Positions 46,658 to 50,239 of a stretch of 50,239 nt of DNA are shown one piece after another. The position numbers and the translations under genes were made by a program. The notes under the pieces were generated by a model. That model saw nothing but the letters and a program-made list of their open reading frames with translations, searched no databases and had not been told where the DNA came from. This DNA is from Leptothrix sp. (in: b-proteobacteria) (GTDB taxonomy: Bacteria > Pseudomonadota > Gammaproteobacteria > Burkholderiales > Burkholderiaceae_C): the NCBI GenBank assembly GCA_013822265.1, contig PNKD01000015.1, positions 1 through 50,239 of the forward strand, given 5' to 3'. Each line of letters starts with the position of its first letter. Position 1 is the first letter of the stretch.

Positions 46658-49150
46658 ATGCGTCCATCCCCCATCGCCGTTGCGGCGTGCGCGTTCGCGC
46701 TGAGCGCCCTGCTGCTGGCCCCGGCCAGCCACGCCGGATCGCCCGGTCAAGGCAAAGGTCAAGGCCACGGCAACGACCGCGACTACAACGTGCAGGTGCT
46801 TCGCACCAGCTACGGCATCCCGCACATCCAGGCCACCGACTGGGGCAGCCTGGGCTATGGCTACGGATTCGCCTTTGCGCAGGACAACGCCTGCGTGCTG
46901 GCGCGCGAGGCGCTGGCCGCGCAGGGCCGGCAGGCGCGCCACTTTGGCGCCGGCACCGGCAGCGCCACGCTGGCCGCGGACTGGGTCTACCGCATGGTCA
47001 ACAGCGACGCCCGCGTCGATGCCGCCTGGGCCAGGCTCGACCGCGACACGCGCGAGCTGCTCACGGGCTACGCCGCCGGCTACAACCGCTACCTGCGCGA
47101 CACCGCGCCGGCCGCGCTGCCGGCCGATTGCCGCGGCCAGGCCTGGGTGCAGCCGCTCACCGGCAAGGACGCGCTGAAGGTGTTGCGCAAGCTGCTGGTG
47201 CGTGCCGGCACCGGCAACTTCGTGGCCTCGCTCGTCGGCGCCACGCCGCCGGCGGCGGTGGCGGCGCTTCGCGACGACGCCCCGCGCGCCGCCCAAGCGC
47301 GCCATCCGGCGCTTGCCGACGAAGACGGCGCGGCCGTCGCGACGCTCGACACCGCCGCGCTCGGGCTGCCCGACTTCAGCCCCGAGCGCTTTGGCAGCAA
47401 CGGCGTCGGCCTGGGCAGCGAGCTCACCGGCGGGCGCGGCGCGCTGCTCGGCAACCCGCACTTCCCGTGGGTCGGCATCGAGCGTTTCTACGCCGTGCAC
47501 CTGACCATCCCCGGCCGCTACGACGCGATGGGCGGTTCCATCTACGGCTTCCCGCTCGTCAACATCGGCTTCAACAAGCACGTCGCGTGGAGCCACACGG
47601 TGTCGACGGCGCGGCGTTTCATCCTGCGCCAGCTGAGCATCGTGCCTTCGTCGCCCACGTCCTATGTGGTCGACGGCCAGGTCGTGGCGATGCAGCCCGA
47701 GACCGTCAGCGCCGAACTGCTGCTGGGCGATGGCAGCGTGGTGCCGGTGCCGCACACCTTCTGGATGACGCAGTTCGGCCCGGTGCTGGTGCCGGCGAAC
47801 ACGGCAGCGGCGCTGTGGTCGCCCACCAGCGCCTACGCGCTGACCGACGTCAACCTCGAGAACACGCGCGCCTTCACCCAGTACCGCGAGATGGGCCAGG
47901 CGCGCAACCTCGACGAGTTCGCGGCCACGTTGCGCCGGCATGTCGGCCTGCCCTGGGTGAACACGATCGCCGCCGACAGCGGCGGCAAGGCCTTCTACGG
48001 CGACATCGGCGCCATGCCCAACGTCGGCAACGCCAAGCTCGCGGCCTGCATCCTGCCCGGCCTGGCGCAGGCGCTGGCGGCGTCGCGCATCTACGCGCTC
48101 AACGGCGCCACCTCGGCCTGCAACCCCGATACCGACGCCGACGCCCCCGAGCCCGGCATCTTCGGCGCCGGCAACCTGCCCGGGCTGATGCGCCGCGACT
48201 ACGTGCAGAACTCCAACGACAGCTACTGGCTGGCCAACCCGGCGGCTCGGCTCGAGGGTTACTCGCAGATCATCGGCGCCGACGAGAAGCGGCCGCAGGG
48301 CCTGCGCACGCGGCTGGGCATCACGCAGATCCTCGACCGCCAGGCCGGCAGCGACGGCCTGCCCGGCGCCGGCTTCAGCCGCCAGTGGCTGCAGGACGTG
48401 CTCTACGCCAACCGCCACCACAGCGCCGAGATCATGCTCGACGGCGTGCTGCAGCTGTGCGCCACGCAGAACCCCGAGGTGCCTATCGGCGGCCAGGTGG
48501 TCAACGTCGCCCAGGCCTGCAGCGTGCTGTCGAACTGGGACCGCCGCAACAACACCGCCAGCGTCGGCGCCCACGTGTGGACCGAGCTCTGGCGGCGGCT
48601 GAGCGGCCCGCCCACGGCGGGCTCGGGCCTGCCCGCGGTGGGCAGCGCGCTGTTCGCCGTGCCCTTCAGCGCCGCCGACCCGGTGGGCACGCCGCGCGGG
48701 CTCAACGCCGTCAACGTCAGCGTGGTGGCGCGCACCATGGGCGAGTTGGCCTACACGGTGAAGTTCTTCGCCGACAACGCCATCCCGCTCGACCGCCCGT
48801 GGGGCCAGGTGCACTTCGACACGCGCAACGGGGTGCGCTTGCCCATCCACGGCGGCTTGGGCACCTCGGGCGTCTACAACGCCATCGCACCTGCGGCGCT
48901 GGCGCCGGGCGCGGGCTACACGCCGATCGCGCACGGCACGAGCTACGTGCAAGCTGTCACCTTCACGGACAAGGGGCCCGAGGCTCGCGCGGTGGTCACC
49001 TACTCGCAGTCCAGCGACCCGGCCAACCCGCACTACGCCGACATGACGGCGCTGTTCTCGAACTACGGCTGGGTGGAACTGCCGTTCGCCGAGGGCGACA
49101 TCCGGCGCGACCCGAATCTCACCGTGCTGAAGCTGAAAGAGAAGCGCTGA
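46658..49150 (+). CDS. Penicillin-acylase-family Ntn hydrolase (acyl-homoserine-lactone acylase-like)
   Basis: 830 residues from the ATG at 46658. A signal peptide (about 1-26, ending ASHAG) and a Gly/Gln/Lys-rich linker are followed by the alpha region VLRTSYGIPHIQATDWGSLG and YGYGFAFAQDNACVLAREAL. The autoprocessing site is FGSNGVGLGSELT: cleavage before Ser247 would expose the N-terminal nucleophile of the beta chain. LGNPHFPWVGIERFY, HVAWSHTVSTARRF and NDSYWLANP are further family blocks. Family members hydrolyse amide bonds of penicillins, acyl-homoserine lactones or acylated peptides in the periplasm. The form with ERFY and ANP resembles AHL/aculeacin acylases; the substrate is inferred only. 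Confidence 0.88.
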   Translation: MRPSPIAVAACAFALSALLLAPASHAGSPGQGKGQGHGNDRDYNVQVLRTSYGIPHIQATDWGSLGYGYGFAFAQDNACVLAREALAAQGRQARHFGAGTGSATLAADWVYRMVNSDARVDAAWARLDRDTRELLTGYAAGYNRYLRDTAPAALPADCRGQAWVQPLTGKDALKVLRKLLVRAGTGNFVASLVGATPPAAVAALRDDAPRAAQARHPALADEDGAAVATLDTAALGLPDFSPERFGSNGVGLGSELTGGRGALLGNPHFPWVGIERFYAVHLTIPGRYDAMGGSIYGFPLVNIGFNKHVAWSHTVSTARRFILRQLSIVPSSPTSYVVDGQVVAMQPETVSAELLLGDGSVVPVPHTFWMTQFGPVLVPANTAAALWSPTSAYALTDVNLENTRAFTQYREMGQARNLDEFAATLRRHVGLPWVNTIAADSGGKAFYGDIGAMPNVGNAKLAACILPGLAQALAASRIYALNGATSACNPDTDADAPEPGIFGAGNLPGLMRRDYVQNSNDSYWLANPAARLEGYSQIIGADEKRPQGLRTRLGITQILDRQAGSDGLPGAGFSRQWLQDVLYANRHHSAEIMLDGVLQLCATQNPEVPIGGQVVNVAQACSVLSNWDRRNNTASVGAHVWTELWRRLSGPPTAGSGLPAVGSALFAVPFSAADPVGTPRGLNAVNVSVVARTMGELAYTVKFFADNAIPLDRPWGQVHFDTRNGVRLPIHGGLGTSGVYNAIAPAALAPGAGYTPIAHGTSYVQAVTFTDKGPEARAVVTYSQSSDPANPHYADMTALFSNYGWVELPFAEGDIRRDPNLTVLKLKEKR

Positions 49151-49188
49151 CGACCGCGGGCGCGGGGCGCTGCAGGCACACTGCGGCC

Positions 49189-49951
49189 ATGCACGCCCCC
49201 ACCTCGCCCGCAAGCCCTGTCCGCACCGAAGCCGAGGTCCGCGCCGACCTCGCCGCCGCCTACCGGCTGGCGGCGATCAACGGCTGGGACGACACCGTCT
49301 ACACCCACCTCTCGGCCAGCGTGCCCGGCGAGCCCGGGCACTACCTCATCAACCGCTTCGGTCTGATGTTCGACGAGGTCAGCGCGTCCAGCCTGGTGAA
49401 GGTGGACCTGCGCGGCCGTGTCGTCGACGGCTCGGGCGCGCGTGTCAACCCCAGCGGTTTTGCCATCCACGGCGCGGTGCATGCGGCGCGGCCCGAGCTC
49501 GAGTGCGTCATCCACCTGCACTCGCCTTGGGGCGTGGCGCTGGCCATGCTGCCCGGCGGGCTGCAGCCGACCTCGCAGTGGGCCATGCGCCTGCACGGCC
49601 GGCTCGGCCGCCACCCCTACGAAGGCCTGGCGCTGGGGGCTGCCGAGCAGCAGCGGCTGGTGGCCGCGCTGGGTGCGCTGGACGGGCTGATCCTCGAGCA
49701 CCACGGCCCGCTGGTGGTGGGCCGCACGGTGGCCGAGGCCTACATGCTGATGCACTGTGCTCGAGCGCGCCGCGGCGGCGCAGCTGCGCGCCATGGCGGC
49801 CCACGGCGGCCGGCTGCCGGGCGTGGACGCGGCGCTGGCGGCGCTCACCTACAGTCAATGGGTGGGCGACGGCAGCGAGCTCGACGGCGACGTCGAGTGG
49901 CCCGCGCTGCGCCGCCGCCTCGACCGCGTCGCGCCCGGCTACCGCGACTGA
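49189..49951 (+). pseudogene. Class II aldolase/adducin-family gene with a single-base frameshift
   Basis: The ATG at 49189 opens MHAPTSPASPVRTEAEVRAD. The fold is clear through NGWDDTVYTHLSASVPG, VNPSGFAIHGAVHAARPELE and CVIHLHSPWGVA, with metal-binding His in HLHS, and LEHHGPLVVG. At about 49757, after EAYMLMH, the frame breaks. The +1 frame continues naturally as VLERAAAAQLRAMAAHGGRL to APGYRD, ending 49951. Removing one T from CACTGTGCTC restores MHVLERA. Without it the protein would run on into unrelated frame through the next gene. It could be a genuine recent mutation or a sequencing error. Relatives are about 250 residues, metal-dependent aldolases of sugars or other substrates. Confidence 0.8.
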
Positions 49952-49992
49952 AACCGACCGAACCTCCCACCGCAGCACAAGGACCCCGGCCC

Positions 49993-50202
49993 ATGCCCAC
50001 CATCCGCGTCGAACTCTTTGCCGGCCGCACGGCCGACCAGAAACGCGCGCTCGCGCAGGCCCTCACCGAGGCCGCCGTGAAGACGCTGGGGGGCTCGCCC
50101 GACGGCGTCGATGTCGTCTTCTACGACATCCAGCGCCACGACTGGGCCACCGGCGGCCAGCTCTGGAGCGACAAGGCCCCGCCGCCCAGGCCGGCGGGCT
50201 AG
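49993..50202 (+). CDS. 4-Oxalocrotonate tautomerase family protein
   Basis: 69 residues starting MPTIRVELFAGRTADQKRAL. Pro1, exposed after Met removal, is the catalytic base of the tautomerase superfamily; Arg12 is the Arg often conserved near residue 11. The helix DQKRALAQALTEAAVKTLG and strand VDVVFYDIQRHDWATGGQLW fit 4-OT-like proteins. It lies 41 bp after the aldolase-like gene on the same strand, so may be co-transcribed. The role is unknown; 2-oxo/2-hydroxy acid interconversion is possible. Confidence 0.85.
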   Translation: MPTIRVELFAGRTADQKRALAQALTEAAVKTLGGSPDGVDVVFYDIQRHDWATGGQLWSDKAPPPRPAG

Positions 50203-50211
50203 AGCCGGCCC

Positions 50212-50239
50212 GTGAACCTGCCGCACGCCGCCGCGGCAC
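50212..50239 (+). CDS. Possible start of a further gene (truncated)
   Basis: A GTG at 50212 opens a frame (MNLPHAAAA) that runs to the window end, 9 bp after the tautomerase stop. Too short to judge. Confidence 0.2.

Noticed and set aside
46517..49213. A minus-strand open frame of about 900 codons antisense to the acylase gene
   Set aside because: Composition is Arg/His/Gln/Val-rich and featureless; the plus strand has a clear signal peptide and Ntn-hydrolase motifs.
49952..50202. Aldolase-tautomerase fusion protein
   Set aside because: The continuous frame arises only from the single-base frameshift; the tautomerase needs a free N-terminal Pro and has its own ATG at 49993.

Overview
The window comes from a very GC-rich betaproteobacterium, most likely order Burkholderiales. 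The evidence is the gene order of the division and cell-wall (dcw) cluster, the RNase P RNA type, a urt operon of Burkholderiales type, and a GC-rich repeat family sitting at gene junctions. A menF-menD-menH-menC menaquinone block is unusual for this order and points towards a Rubrivivax-like lineage. That placement is inference.

Layout. 1-3207 (+): the end of urtB, then urtC, urtD and urtE of a urea ABC importer; urtA lies upstream of the window. 3279-5114 (-): an OPT-family oligopeptide or metal-chelate transporter. 5235-6809 (+): an acyl-CoA ligase whose stop codon lies in the probable -10 box of the RNase P RNA gene rnpB (6815-7254). 7368-11834: an exported intradiol dioxygenase-like protein, a Bcr/CflA-type drug exporter, an alpha carbonic anhydrase, a small membrane protein and a Gfo/Idh/MocA oxidoreductase.

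12044-29964 (+): a complete dcw cluster, mraZ-rsmH-ftsL-ftsI-murE-murF-mraY-murD-ftsW-murG-murC-ddl-ftsQ-ftsA-ftsZ. It is led by a promoter carrying 10-bp-spaced MraZ boxes. Most genes overlap by ATGA or GTGA. Three junctions are opened by repeat elements that carry mini-ORFs joining the upstream gene to the downstream start. Together these genes make lipid II from UDP-MurNAc (meso-DAP type), ligate D-Ala-D-Ala, and assemble the septal synthase FtsW/FtsI with FtsL/FtsQ and the FtsA/FtsZ ring. lpxC does not follow ftsZ.

30028-36299: a class V PLP enzyme, two chemoreceptors flanking a small membrane protein, a decayed ORF and a fumarylacetoacetase-family hydrolase. 36547-37260: a badly decayed ABC exporter. 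37422-40169: modABC for molybdate uptake. 40338-45310: menF, menD, menH and menC, chorismate to o-succinylbenzoate. 45311-46319: a gene graveyard (AraC-type regulator, peroxiredoxin-like gene, Sel1-like exported protein). 46658-50239: a penicillin-acylase-family Ntn hydrolase, a frameshifted class II aldolase, a 4-oxalocrotonate tautomerase homologue, and perhaps the start of another gene.

The strongest candidate for something little described is the repeat family at ATGA junctions, whose mini-ORFs appear to keep translational coupling through the dcw operon and which has become the N-terminus of UrtC.
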